Assembly: GCA_016197205.1 (NCBI GenBank)
Contig: JACPWG010000032.1
Span: 1 to 64,000, forward strand
DNA length: 64,000 nt
Direction of reading: 5' to 3'
Origin: Planctomycetota bacterium
Lineage (GTDB): Bacteria; Planctomycetota; MHYJ01; WSZJ01; JACPWG01
Shown: in pieces, positions 50,672 to 59,622 of the stretch
Numbering within the stretch: the stretch's first letter is position 1
Layout of the letters: each line of letters opens with the position of its first letter
Made by a program: the position numbers and the translations under genes
Notes under the pieces: generated by a model
Told to the model about the DNA's origin: nothing
The model's input: only the letters and a program-made list of their open reading frames with translations
Database searches by the model: none

Positions 50672-53605
50672 TCAGCGCCTGCCCCGCTTCTTGCGTCTCT
50701 TGGAACCGGAGCCTCGCCCTCCACGACCCGCACCCGGAAAGGGAGGCAGGTCCAGGTCGAGACCCGGGAAGCCCGGGCCGGAGGAGCTGCGTGCCAGGAC
50801 CTCTTCGATGCGTCGCATGAGGTCCGGGTCCCGGCGCATGATCACCTCCGGAGTCGGGAGCCCGCCGCCGGGCAACATGTGCTTGGAGAGCAGCTCCGCG
50901 AAAAGAGGGAGCGCCTCAGGCGGCAGGCCGGGGGGCAACGGAAAGCCTTCGAGCATCTCCTCGACGGACTCGTCGCCCAGGTCTTCCTCCAGCCCCTCGC
51001 CCGCCTCGGCATCCTCTCCCCACGGGAGGAACTCCTCGTCGTCCTCCTCGGTCAAGTCCGGGTCCTCCGGGTCCAGGGGACTCGAGAAGAACGAGCGGCG
51101 TTCGTCGGCCGCGCGACAGATGTCGCAACCGCAGGACTTCATGAAGGCCCCATCGAGCTCCATTTCGTACGCGTCGGGAGTCGCGGGCGCGGCCCGCTCC
51201 CATGCAAGCACCTTGTCGGCGGTTTCGCGCGACATGGAGAGCTCGGAGGCGCTGGCCTGCCACTCCATCGGAAACGCTCCGCGTAAACCGGAACAGGTCG
51301 AGAAACGAAGTTCGCAGGCCTCGTTCGCGAGGTCCATGTCGCGTTGCGCACGGGCCAGCTCCGCGGCGGCGGCGAGGTCGTGAAGGCGGCGCGCGACCGC
51401 CCCGCCCTGCAGACACTGCGCGCGCAGCAGCAGGAAGCGCGCGGTCGAGGGTCCGCCTCGGGCGAGTCCCGCGCCCGTCGCGGCGTACGCGAGGGACCGG
51501 CGGCCCTGTCGGAGCGCGACCTCCGTCAGCGCCCGCAGCTCCGGCGGTTCCAGACTGCCGGCGCCCCTTCGGAGCTCTCCGAGCAGCGACGACTCCCATG
51601 CCGGCGGGATCTCGACCGACAGCTCCGCGTCCTCTCCGAGCGCGCAGGCGGCGGCCGTGGCGCGAGCGAGCCGGCCCGCGGCCGCCCGGTCCGCGAGGGG
51701 CGCCAGGGGAAGCGCCGGCGCCCACTTGCCGGCCTTGCACGCGTGGGCGACGGCGCCCAGAAGGAGGAGCCCCGCCTCGTTGCCGTCCATCCGTCGCTCC
51801 GTCTCTTCGAGCAGGCGGGCGGTCTCTTCGGCGTGACCCTCGAGCGCGTGGCGGAGCCAGCCCAGCGCCGAGACGAGCGCCGCGCGGCGTCCTTCCTTCG
51901 ACTGCGGCAGCGCCTCGAGCTGCTCGAGGTCCTTGTGCACGAGCTGCGTCTGCCGCTCTCGGAGGTGCCGCAGGGTGATCGCGACGTGCAGGCGCAGGGC
52001 CGCGCGCCGTACGTCCGGATTCAGTCCGTCGAGCCCTTCCGCCAGCTTCAAGTACCCGAGCGCCTTCTTGAGCGCGTCTCTTCTTTCGGCGGAGTGGAGG
52101 AGGACGAGGAGAGGAGCGACCTCGCCCGGCAAGGCATGGTGCCACTCCAGGGCCACCTCGTCCACGGCCTTGCCGTTCGCGTCGCGGGACTGCGTCCACG
52201 CCATCCGGCGACGGAAGAGCTCGGGATCCGCGTCGGCCTCGCAGGCGCGTCGGAGGAGCTCGCCCGTATTGAGGAAGTAGAAATCGGTCGGCTGCTGGTG
52301 CGGGTCGGGAGCGCGGCGGAAGGCCTGCAGGGGCGGATCGCAGGCGTACCCCTGGTAGCCCCGGAAGTTGTGCTTGAATTCGACACGAGCCTCTTCCAGA
52401 CGATCCTCGGGCACGGTCTGGAGGAGATCCGCCATGTGCAGGTAGAGGGCGGCGACGTCGGGTCCCTTCGCGGGGAACCGGCCCTCCTGGAGGGCGTGCT
52501 TCCGGAATTCCTCCCAGACGCTGCAGGCCTGGAGCGGAGCGTCCAGGCCGTCCAGCGCGCGTGCGTACAGACGCCAGAGACGGGCATCCAGGGTGGGCAT
52601 CCCGCCGAGCGCCGCTCGTGTTCGAGCCAGGGGGATGCGGGCAGCCAGGGCGCGCACGAAGACCTCTTGTCGCACGCGCGGAAGGAGGTCGGGCCGGAGA
52701 CGCTCGCAGGCGGCGACGGCGCGCTCGATCGTGTTGCGGGTTCGAGCCTGCTTTCGCCCCCCGAGCGCGGAGTCGAGCGCGTGCAGCGCCGTGGCCAGGG
52801 TTTCCGCGCCGCCGCGAACGCCATCCAAGAGGGCTGCGAGGGCGGCCTTTGCCGGCGGGGGGGTGGGTGGCGGGGGCGGGGACGGCGTCCGCGACAGCAG
52901 CGCGCGTAGTGCGGTCGCGAGCCGGGCGGGCGCGGCGCCGGGGTCGATTGCCGCGAGAGCCGCTTCGCAGGCTGCGTCTTCGTTCCGGTGGAAGCACGCG
53001 ATCGCGCGGATGAGCAGTTTCCAGGGAGCGAGCGGGCTTCGGCGCGAGAGCTCGGGAAGCGCGACGTCCGCGTCCTGGACCGGACCGCTGGTGACCGCGG
53101 CGAAGGCCTTTGCGACAGCCGCGGCCGCCTTCCGAAGCGGGTGGTCGGAGGAGAGGACGGAGGACAGGGCGAGAGCGGCGGGGTCCGTGCAGCTCGTTCG
53201 CAATTTCTCCTCGATGGCCGCGCGCTGTTCGGCGGGAAGGTCCGGGTCGTTGAGCGGGCGGAGGTATTCATCCGGCGGGGCGGCTTGGGCGGAGGCGGTC
53301 GGAAAGAGCTGCGCGAGGGTGGATCGGGCCGACGGGCAGCGCTTGGCGACGATTTGCGCGAGGGAAGACGCTTCCAGGTCGAGTCCGCGGGCGCGGAGGG
53401 CGCGGATGCGGGCGAGGTAGGCCTCGGCCAGGAGGGCCTCGGAAGCGGAAGTCTCGAGCCGCTTGTGGAGCTCCTTGGCCCGCTCGACGGCTTGTTTCGT
53501 GTCCTCCTTCCGCAGCAAGTCGCGGACGGAAGCGGCTTCCTCGGCGGTGGGAGCGCCGACGGGCTGTGCGCCGGCTTGCTGTTCTTGTGGATCGGGATGG
53601 GGCAC
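50672..53605 (-). CDS. Large helical-repeat protein of the Hsp70 cluster
   Basis: 977 residues, first gene of the Hsp70 operon. Almost wholly alpha-helical with TPR-like patterns (for example RAKELHKRLETSASEALLAE and LLRRACEADADPELFRRRMA). There is a possible metal site SCGCDICRA near residue 855, an acidic segment (PEDPDLTEEDDEEFLPWG), and a basic C-terminus (GSKRRKKRGRR). No signal peptide. I start at GTG 53605 with GAGG seven bases upstream; the 62 upstream residues look non-coding. It is 33 bp before the J-domain gene. I do not know a named family; the context suggests a client-binding or scaffold partner of the Hsp70. Confidence 0.7.
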   Translation of the reverse strand: MPHPDPQEQQAGAQPVGAPTAEEAASVRDLLRKEDTKQAVERAKELHKRLETSASEALLAEAYLARIRALRARGLDLEASSLAQIVAKRCPSARSTLAQLFPTASAQAAPPDEYLRPLNDPDLPAEQRAAIEEKLRTSCTDPAALALSSVLSSDHPLRKAAAAVAKAFAAVTSGPVQDADVALPELSRRSPLAPWKLLIRAIACFHRNEDAACEAALAAIDPGAAPARLATALRALLSRTPSPPPPPTPPPAKAALAALLDGVRGGAETLATALHALDSALGGRKQARTRNTIERAVAACERLRPDLLPRVRQEVFVRALAARIPLARTRAALGGMPTLDARLWRLYARALDGLDAPLQACSVWEEFRKHALQEGRFPAKGPDVAALYLHMADLLQTVPEDRLEEARVEFKHNFRGYQGYACDPPLQAFRRAPDPHQQPTDFYFLNTGELLRRACEADADPELFRRRMAWTQSRDANGKAVDEVALEWHHALPGEVAPLLVLLHSAERRDALKKALGYLKLAEGLDGLNPDVRRAALRLHVAITLRHLRERQTQLVHKDLEQLEALPQSKEGRRAALVSALGWLRHALEGHAEETARLLEETERRMDGNEAGLLLLGAVAHACKAGKWAPALPLAPLADRAAAGRLARATAAACALGEDAELSVEIPPAWESSLLGELRRGAGSLEPPELRALTEVALRQGRRSLAYAATGAGLARGGPSTARFLLLRAQCLQGGAVARRLHDLAAAAELARAQRDMDLANEACELRFSTCSGLRGAFPMEWQASASELSMSRETADKVLAWERAAPATPDAYEMELDGAFMKSCGCDICRAADERRSFFSSPLDPEDPDLTEEDDEEFLPWGEDAEAGEGLEEDLGDESVEEMLEGFPLPPGLPPEALPLFAELLSKHMLPGGGLPTPEVIMRRDPDLMRRIEEVLARSSSGPGFPGLDLDLPPFPGAGRGGRGSGSKRRKKRGRR

Positions 53606-53764
53606 CGGCGGGCCTCGAATCTGGAAGCTGGAACGACAGGGGAGGAGGGCTGGTCCGACCGACGCGGGGGTACACGTCTTCCTACCGAATGAGCCGGTCG
53701 AAGGCAACAGAAAAGCGACGAGCCATGGAACCGATGGCTCGTCGCACGCGGCGCTTCGGTGGAC

Positions 53765-54050
53765 GTGTCCGCCCTGCACCCGCTCGCGCACGGATCGTCA
53801 GCAGCACCTCCCCGCTGTCTCCCCTCGCCGGCCCCGCACCCAACGGGCTCGGTAATGTTCAACCGAGTTGCCCCGTGGGTGCAGGGCGGAAGCCCTGCAC
53901 GACAAGGGTGCGTGGTCGGGTGGGAAAAACACCGGGAAGCGCACGACCTCCGCCAAGTGGGGCATGGTTCAAATCGGCCCCATTCGTGGTTACACGCGCG
54001 GACGCTACATCGAAGGTAGGGGCACGGCGTTGCCGTGCCCACGATGCGTC
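53765..54050. repeat. Repeat families D (copy 2) and E (copy 3) in tandem
   Basis: D: 53765-53910 repeats the 13470-13622 arrangement with GCCCTGCACCCGCT at the left and GTGCAGGGCGGAAGCCC at 53878. E: 53961-54050 has GGCATGGTTCAAATCGG, then the hairpin at 54016-54043, inverted relative to copy 2. The gap 53606-54257 holds no gene. Confidence 0.8.
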
Positions 54051-54144
54051 GACGCGCAGTCGATCTCGCAAAATCGTCATCGGCGGTTGGATCACCCGGA
54101 AAGTGCCGATGCCGTTGCGCAAGTCTGAATACGGCTACTCGCCT

Positions 54145-54172
54145 CGTGGGCACGGCAACGCCGTGCCCCTGA
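54145..54172. repeat. Repeat family E, short copy
   Basis: CGTGGGCACGGCAACGCC followed by GTGCCCCTGA, inverted relative to the hairpin 100 bp earlier, so the two could also form one large inverted repeat. Confidence 0.75.
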
Positions 54173-54257
54173 TGCCCTACGGCGTACAGGCAACTGGAAG
54201 GTGCAACTCGGACATGAACCCCGCCCCGCCCCCGCCCCCCGCGGCCCTCGCCCGCGC

Positions 54258-54750
54258 TCACCGCGCGCGATGCCGCCGCAGCGCCTCGAGCAGCCGCGTC
54301 ATGTCCTCGGGGAGCGGCGCCGCGAACTCGACCGGCTCGCCCGTCTCCGGGTGCGCGAAGGCGATCCAGCGGGCGTGGAGCGCGTGGCGCGCGATCAGCG
54401 GCTCCTCGGGCGGAGGGTCGGCGGGCTTCTGACGGAATTGCAGTTCCCAATCGTAGAGCGACTCGCGGCGGCCGTAGAGGCTGTCCGCGACGACGGGGTG
54501 GCCGACGTGCGCGAGGTGCACGCGGATCTGGTGCGTGCGGCCGGTCTTCGGCTCCGCGCGGACGAGGGTGAAGCCGCGGAAGCTGTGCCAGTCCCCGACG
54601 CCTGGATGGATGAAAGCGCCCGGGGCCAGGGTTCGGCTCGCGCCTACCACCCGGCCCCAGGCCGTTTCGTATTCGGCCTCCCCGGGACGGGAGGCACGGG
54701 AGACCGGCCTGGAGTCCCCCAAGGCGCAGGGCGGAAATCCGTGGACGCCC
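54258..54750 (-). pseudogene. RluA-family pseudouridine synthase, C-terminal half
   Basis: About 160 residues match the C-terminal half of RluA/RluD enzymes: YETAWGRVV strand, LVRAEPKTGRTHQIRVHLAH (conserved RTHQIR), VGHPVVADSLYGRRES, and RHALHARWIAFAHPETGEPV. The S4 domain and the catalytic HRLD segment are missing; upstream the frame is replaced by reverse-transcriptase sequence in another frame at about 54750-54800. The present frame starts at 54824 without a ribosome site. Not functional unless supplied from elsewhere. Confidence 0.8.
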
Positions 54751-54799
54751 GCCCTCAGGCCCCGAGGCGCGATCCTCGAAGGGGCTGCTCGCGACTCGA

Positions 54800-55184
54800 A
54801 CGCCGTTGGAGGTCGTCCTGACAAAGACGCACGGCGGCGTGGGTGCCCTTGCCTCGGCGGGAGGCGTAGGAGTCGAAGGAGAACCGGGCCTCGTAGATCG
54901 GCTCTAGCACGTTGCAGAGCGCGTGGCTACCCGACACGATCGGGGAACGGGGCGGCGCTGATGAGGCGCTTCTTCGCCTCGAACACGTAGAAGCTCCGGT
55001 AGGGCCCCGGCGACCATGTCCCGCCAAGCTGCGATGCACGCAGCCGCGACAACTCAAACTCCAGGTCGTAATCGAACCGCAGCACGGCGGGGCGTCCGCG
55101 CTTGCCGCGACGAGCCTTCCGATAGGCCAGGAGCAGGTTCGGGATGGAACTGAAGGGCTCGAACAAGTTGGCGAAGGTCTTCAT
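54800..55184 (-). pseudogene. Reverse transcriptase, N-terminal fragment with frameshift
   Basis: From ATG 55184 the frame encodes [54 protein letters not shown] and [12 protein letters not shown], the start of group-II-intron/DGR-like reverse transcriptases (RT0-RT2). After RV the reading continues one frame over as [36 protein letters not shown], again the family pattern, then ends at the RluA fragment. The YxDD active site is absent. The ATG overlaps the stop of the kinase gene (ATGA), so RT and kinase once formed a coupled pair. Confidence 0.75.
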
Positions 55185-56798
55185 GCGGCGGCCGCCCGCT
55201 TCGCCTCGTCCTCCTTCCGCTTCCTGTCCCCCTCCGCCGTCCGAGCCGCCTTCGCGCGAGAGATGCCATCCTGGGCCTTCGTATCCGCCGTCCGCAGCTT
55301 CGCAGCCTCGCCAAAGCGCGCGTCCGCAGTGTCGAAGTCGTTCGCCTCGAGGGCAGCCTCCCCCTGGCTCATCGCGGCCGCGTACTGCGCCTCCTTCTCG
55401 CGGCGCTCCAACTCGGCGACGTACTTGGCGGCGTCCGGACCAAGCGCATCGGATGCGTGTTTCGTCGCGAATTCGCGTGCGACCTGCACGGCCGCGTCGT
55501 AGGGATGCTCGGAGAGCGGGAGTTCGCCCGCGGGGACGGCCGCCTCCGCGCGCCGGCGGGCGGCCTCGAAGTCGGCGCGCGCGGAGGCTACCGCGCGATC
55601 GGGCGTAGGCGCCGGACGTCGCAGTCCCAGCCCGCGACGACTCGGCGACCGCCAGGCCACCAACGCCCGGCGGGGGCGGAGGAGCCGCCTCCGACGGCGT
55701 GGAGGTCTCGGTATTCGTCGTGTCCGTCGCCACCGGGGGCAACCGACTGGAATCAGGCGCCGGGGGCGAAGGGACGGGACCCGGACGGCTGGTCTCCTCC
55801 TCGGCTGCGCGAAGAATCAGGTCCAGCTCGTGCTTCATCGCCCGTGCCGACGCGTGCCGCGCCGCGGGCTCCCGCTCCAGCGCCGTGAAGATCAGCGCCT
55901 CGAATCCGGGCAGCCCGTCGCCGAGGCCGGCCGCGGCGAAGGGCGCGGGTGGCGCGACGAGCGGGGTGGGCCGTTCCCCGACGACCATTTCATACAGAAC
56001 CACGCCGAGCGACCACAGGTCGGTTCTCTCGTCGATCTGCCCGCCCAGGCACTGCTCCGGGCTCATATAGGCTCGCGTGCCCACGACGGCGCCACCGGTG
56101 AGCGAGAGTTCGCCGTCCTTGTCGTCGGCTTGGTCGGGGGCCAGGAGAAGCTTCGCGATTCCGAAGTCGATGACTCGCACGTGCCAGCCCCCGGGCGCGT
56201 TCGTGTCGATGAGGATGTTCGAGGGCTTGAGGTCGCGGTGTACGATGCCCTTCGCGTGGGCGTGTTCGAGGCCGGCGAGCACCTGGGTGGCCACGGCGGC
56301 GGCCGTCGCCATCGGGAGCCGCGGGGTCTCGTTCAGGATGGCCTTGAGCGACCTCCCGGGACAGAGGGTCATGACGAGATAGAGATGGCCGCCCGCCTCG
56401 CTGACGTGCCGGATGGGCACCAGGTTGCGGTGCTCCAGGTCGAGGAGGACCTGCGCCTCCAGGAGAAAGCGCTTGCGAAGCCGGCGGTCCGCCGCGAGCT
56501 CGGGCTTGAGGGTCTTGAGGGCGAATTGTTGCTTCGGCAAAAGGACGTGGACGGCGCGATACACGTGGCCGAACCCACCCTCGCCGATCTTTTCGACGAT
56601 GCGGTATTCGCCGAGGACCGTGTCGTTCGGGAGGGGCGGCGATAGGTCGTCGCCGCCGAGGAGCGCCTCGCCGCCCCGGCCGGGTGCAGCCCCATCCTTG
56701 GCCCCCGCTCCATCGCCGACGGGAGTCGCGCAAGCCGGGCAGTAACGCGCGCCCGCGGGCACGGTCACGCCGCAGCCTTGGCAGGTCCGGTCGATCAT
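55181..56798 (-). pseudogene. Zinc-ribbon serine/threonine kinase with a frameshift in its tail
   Basis: From ATG 56798 (AAGGAG upstream) the protein has a Cys4 ribbon (CQGCGVTVPAGARYCPAC), then a complete kinase domain: IGEGGFGHVYRA, FALKTLKP, IVHRDLKPSNILID, RVIDFGIAK, GTRAYMSPEQ and DLWSLGVVLYE. A Pro-rich linker follows. Around 55600-55640 the coding pattern moves to another frame, which continues with ADFEAARRRAEAAVPAGELP and a helical, Lys/Glu-rich tail ending AAAA at 55181. The kinase lobe itself is uninterrupted to about 55800, so a shortened kinase may still work. A one-base assembly error would equally explain the shift. Confidence 0.75.
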
Positions 56799-57374
56799 GC
56801 GGGCTCCTTCCGCGCGAGGTTGAGGCGCCCGCCCGCGGCCACACCGGCGCGCCGCAGACTCCCCCGAGAATTTACGTCTCGGGCGGTCGAGTGTCATGGA
56901 GGGCTTGCAGCGACCCGCGCCCCGTGAAAAGTTTCGGTAGGGTGCAGATCCGGGCTATGCCCCTCGACTGGCCGGTTCCGGTAGGGGCTCGGCGCTGCCG
57001 TGCCCACGAAGCGAGAGTCGGCGTTCAGTAAACCCGTCCTAACCGTTCACGTGTATGCGCGTTTCACCACGGAGGCACGGAGGTTACACGGAGAGAACGG
57101 GGATTCCAAAGAGAGTCCTCCGTGAAGTCTCCGTGCCTCCGTGTCTCCGTGGTAAAATCACCCTGCCAGTGAACGGGTACAACCCGTCTTCCCGGCTTGT
57201 CATCCCTTCGGCCCGGCTCAACATGGGTCGAACGGGTTCACTGAGAGCTTGCCTACTGCGCTCGGGCAATCGAGAAATGCGACCGGGAGCTGCCCCCCGC
57301 CCCAATCCCGGCCCGCGCTGTCCTGGCGCGCTGCAGCCACGGCGCCCCAAGCAGACAGTTGCAAGCCGCGCGCG
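56799..57374. repeat. Gene-free stretch with family E hairpin and a large palindrome
   Basis: The E hairpin GTAGGGGCTCGGCG/CTGCCGTGCCCAC is at 56981-57008. At 57063-57165, TTCACCACGGAGGCACGGAG is matched by CTCCGTGCCTCCGTGTCTCC and GTGGTAAAA, about 50 bp apart. No gene was seen. Confidence 0.75.
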
Positions 57375-57665
57375 TCACGACCGGGCGGGCCTGGCGTTCC
57401 TCGAGGGCCTCGGCTTGCGGGCCGGCGCCCCCTCCATCCGCCGCAAGAGCGCCCGGATCTTCTCGACGCCGACCGCATCGCCGATGCGCTCCAGACCCAG
57501 GGCATCGAGCACGCGTTCCGGACCCAGGGCGTCAATCACGCGTTCGGGACCCACTGCGTCGAGCACGCGACTCAAACCCACCGCGTCCACCACCCGCTCG
57601 ATCCCCAGCTCCTCGACGGAGTCTCGAATCGAGAGAGTGGTCTCGTCCAGGGTCTTGCCTTTCAT
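57375..57665 (-). CDS. Small protein with five 9-residue repeats
   Basis: 96 residues. Residues ~21-66 are a chain of near-identical 9-mers: ERVVDAVGL, SRVLDAVGP, ERVIDALGP, ERVLDALGL, ERIGDAVGV, preceded by EEL GI and followed by a basic tail (RKPRPSRNARP). Such E/R-V-[LI]-DA-G repeats probably form a short solenoid or coiled coil. ATG 57665 overlaps the upstream stop (ATGA), so it is co-translated with the 192-residue gene. It may be its binding partner or C-terminal extension. No known activity. Confidence 0.75.
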   Translation of the reverse strand: MKGKTLDETTLSIRDSVEELGIERVVDAVGLSRVLDAVGPERVIDALGPERVLDALGLERIGDAVGVEKIRALLRRMEGAPARKPRPSRNARPARS

Positions 57666-58240
57666 GGCCAGGACCTCTCCCTGAAGGGTTCCTTCCGCAC
57701 AAACCAGAGCATCGAGTAGTACTCGCGACGATCACCGTCCACCGCGGCCTCGATCGCCTCCCGCAGGCGTCGGCCCGAAGCCCAGTACAGCAGGAAGCCG
57801 AGCGACTCCTCGCTGACCGGGACACGATTGGCCTCCACCAGGACGAGCCGCGCGACGAAGCGACCCTCGACCATCCCGGCGCGCAGCTCGCGCTTCGCAA
57901 CCGCGTGCCGCACCTCCGCCGTGGCGTGGGAGCAGAGCACGACCTGCGTGAGCTCGTCCAGGTCCGCCAAGCCGAGGTTTCGCCGCTCGGCGAAAAGCAG
58001 GGTCCGCGCACCGAGGAGGGGCAGGTCCCGCCGGCCAAACGCTTTCTTGGGCGCCTTGTTCTCGAAAACGGACCACCGCGTGAGAAAGTCGAGGAACGCG
58101 TCCCGAGGCGGCTCCTCTGCGACCGCGTCGAGCTCGAGGTTGCCACCGGCCACCGACACCTTGCTCTCGTAGCTGTGCGCTGCCGGGGACAGCCGCCGAT
58201 GGAGCCACTTCTCCTGCAGATCGTCCCACACGAAAGCCAT
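57662..58240 (-). CDS. Possible PD-(D/E)XK nuclease-like protein
   Basis: 192 residues, ATG 58240 with GGAGGAG. The stretch GGNLELDAVAEEPP followed about 25 residues later by WSVFENKAPKKAF fits the Asp ... Glu-X-Lys pattern of PD-(D/E)XK nucleases such as Rpn-type proteins. The remaining parts (LGARTLLFAERRN, RFVARLVLVEANRVPVSEE) are alpha/beta, consistent with the fold. It is not close to a family I can name, so nuclease function is a hypothesis. It is coupled by ATGA to the 9-residue-repeat protein. Confidence 0.55.
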   Translation of the reverse strand: MAFVWDDLQEKWLHRRLSPAAHSYESKVSVAGGNLELDAVAEEPPRDAFLDFLTRWSVFENKAPKKAFGRRDLPLLGARTLLFAERRNLGLADLDELTQVVLCSHATAEVRHAVAKRELRAGMVEGRFVARLVLVEANRVPVSEESLGFLLYWASGRRLREAIEAAVDGDRREYYSMLWFVRKEPFRERSWP

Positions 58241-58707
58241 GTGCCGTCTCCTCCTCCCTCGGGGCGCCACGCTGTCGCTGCCGGCCGGCGGACCGGGGTT
58301 CTGGATCCTATCTTACCCGCGGCCAGACGTGCGGAGCAAGCCCATTCGCGCCGACCGGAACTCGGGCTTGGGGGTCTTCACGTGGACAGGGGAAAGACGA
58401 GGTCTTTGCCGACGGTTCGCGAGTGCGGGTGCAGGGCGGAAGCGCTGCACCACAATCTCCGGTCGCCGTCCGCGAGCCTCTTCTCGGATCGTCGATCCGG
58501 ACCGCCGCTACCGGTACGCAAGACCGACGGCGATTGCTCGTTTCGTGGGCCCGGCAGCGTCGTGCCCCTGATACCCTACGGATACGAGCCCTTCGTGCGG
58601 TGTGAACCGAATTTGAACCATGCCCCACGTGGGCATGTGAGGCCCCGTTTCGCAAGGGGAGCAGGGTTCCTGCCACCTTGAGAGGGCCGGCCCTTGGGGC
58701 CCGGCCG
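58241..58707. repeat. Gene-free stretch with D- and E-type hairpins
   Basis: GTGCAGGGCGGAAGCGCTGC at 58430 (D half) and CGTGGGCCCGGCAGCGTC/GTGCCCCTGA at 58543-58570 (E), followed by TTTGAACCATGCC at 58612-58624. No gene was seen. Confidence 0.75.
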
Positions 58708-59472
58708 CTACCGGTCGGGCCGGCCGAAGGTGCTCAGGTGAATACCGTAGAGCCTTCGCAGCTCGGCCACGGGGTCGGGGTGGTCGTCCACGCGGAGGTC
58801 GAGATAGCGGTCGTTCATGCCCCCGTACCCCCAGCCCGCCCGCACCACGAAGAGCGCGGCCGACTGCCGCCCCCGCGAGTCCCCGCCCGCCGCCTGCGCC
58901 GCCTCGAGCGCAGCGAGCAAACGATCCGCGAGCGTCCCCTTCCCCTCCTGGAATGCGCGGGCCATCTCCTTCACGACCGGTTCGCCGGCCAGGATGTTCC
59001 CCTGGCAGGCGAAGCCCTCTCCGGCGATCCCGCCGGCCCAGGGGCTGCATTTCGCGCCCGTGAACGTGGCCGACCGCCCCTGGGCGTCCACCATCCCCAG
59101 TTGGCGGTGGTCCCGCCCCGCGTCCTCCGCCGTCAGCTTGGCGACGACCGCCTCAGGTGTTTCCCCTAGAGCCAGGAGTTCGAGCCCGCGCGGCCCGAAG
59201 GTCGTGTTCGCGTAGGCCTGCGTGGCGACCGCCCCCACGCCGGCGCGCGCCCAGGGCACGACCGCGCCCACCGCGAAGAACTTCGACGCCACGGCGACGC
59301 CGAGTTCGCCGGTTGCGGGGTCGCGCGCGACGATCGAGAAGGTCGCAACGGGGGGCGGCTGCGACGGCCCGGCCGGTTGCCGGCCGACAGGCGTCCCGGT
59401 CGCCCGGACGCAGCTTGCCAGGGCAAGGGCGCACGCGATTGCGCTCAGCACCCACCGACGTTTCAGGTACAC
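58708..59472 (-). CDS. DUF1028 lipoprotein
   Basis: 254 residues from GTG 59472. A lipoprotein signal ends LALASC. The DUF1028 domain fills the rest: [80 protein letters not shown] (conserved Gln-Leu-Gly-hydrophobic-Val-Asp), and [19 protein letters not shown]. The fold is Ntn-hydrolase-like. The biochemical role is unknown; some relatives may act on peptidoglycan or peptides. The lipobox suggests attachment to the envelope. Confidence 0.88.
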   Translation of the reverse strand: MYLKRRWVLSAIACALALASCVRATGTPVGRQPAGPSQPPPVATFSIVARDPATGELGVAVASKFFAVGAVVPWARAGVGAVATQAYANTTFGPRGLELLALGETPEAVVAKLTAEDAGRDHRQLGMVDAQGRSATFTGAKCSPWAGGIAGEGFACQGNILAGEPVVKEMARAFQEGKGTLADRLLAALEAAQAAGGDSRGRQSAALFVVRAGWGYGGMNDRYLDLRVDDHPDPVAELRRLYGIHLSTFGRPDR

Positions 59473-59622
59473 TCGCGTCTCTCGCAAACGAAGGCCCGGG
59501 TCCGGCGTGGCCGGCCCCCGACTGGGGCCACGGTGCGACCCGTCGTCCACCATTCTACCACGCCTCGCCCGGATCCAACGCAAGCGCACCCACACGACGC
59601 GTGCCTGCGCTGCTCCTCCGCC

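Noticed and set aside
52048..54450. 800-residue minus-strand frame overlapping the Hsp70-cluster helical protein and the repeats
   Set aside because: It crosses family D/E hairpins and is Arg/Ser/Pro-rich shadow sequence, whereas the 977-residue frame has consistent helical character.
57063..57165. CACGGAGG-rich stretch as a possible CRISPR array
   Set aside because: It is one large imperfect palindrome, not regularly spaced direct repeats with unique spacers, and no cas gene is present.
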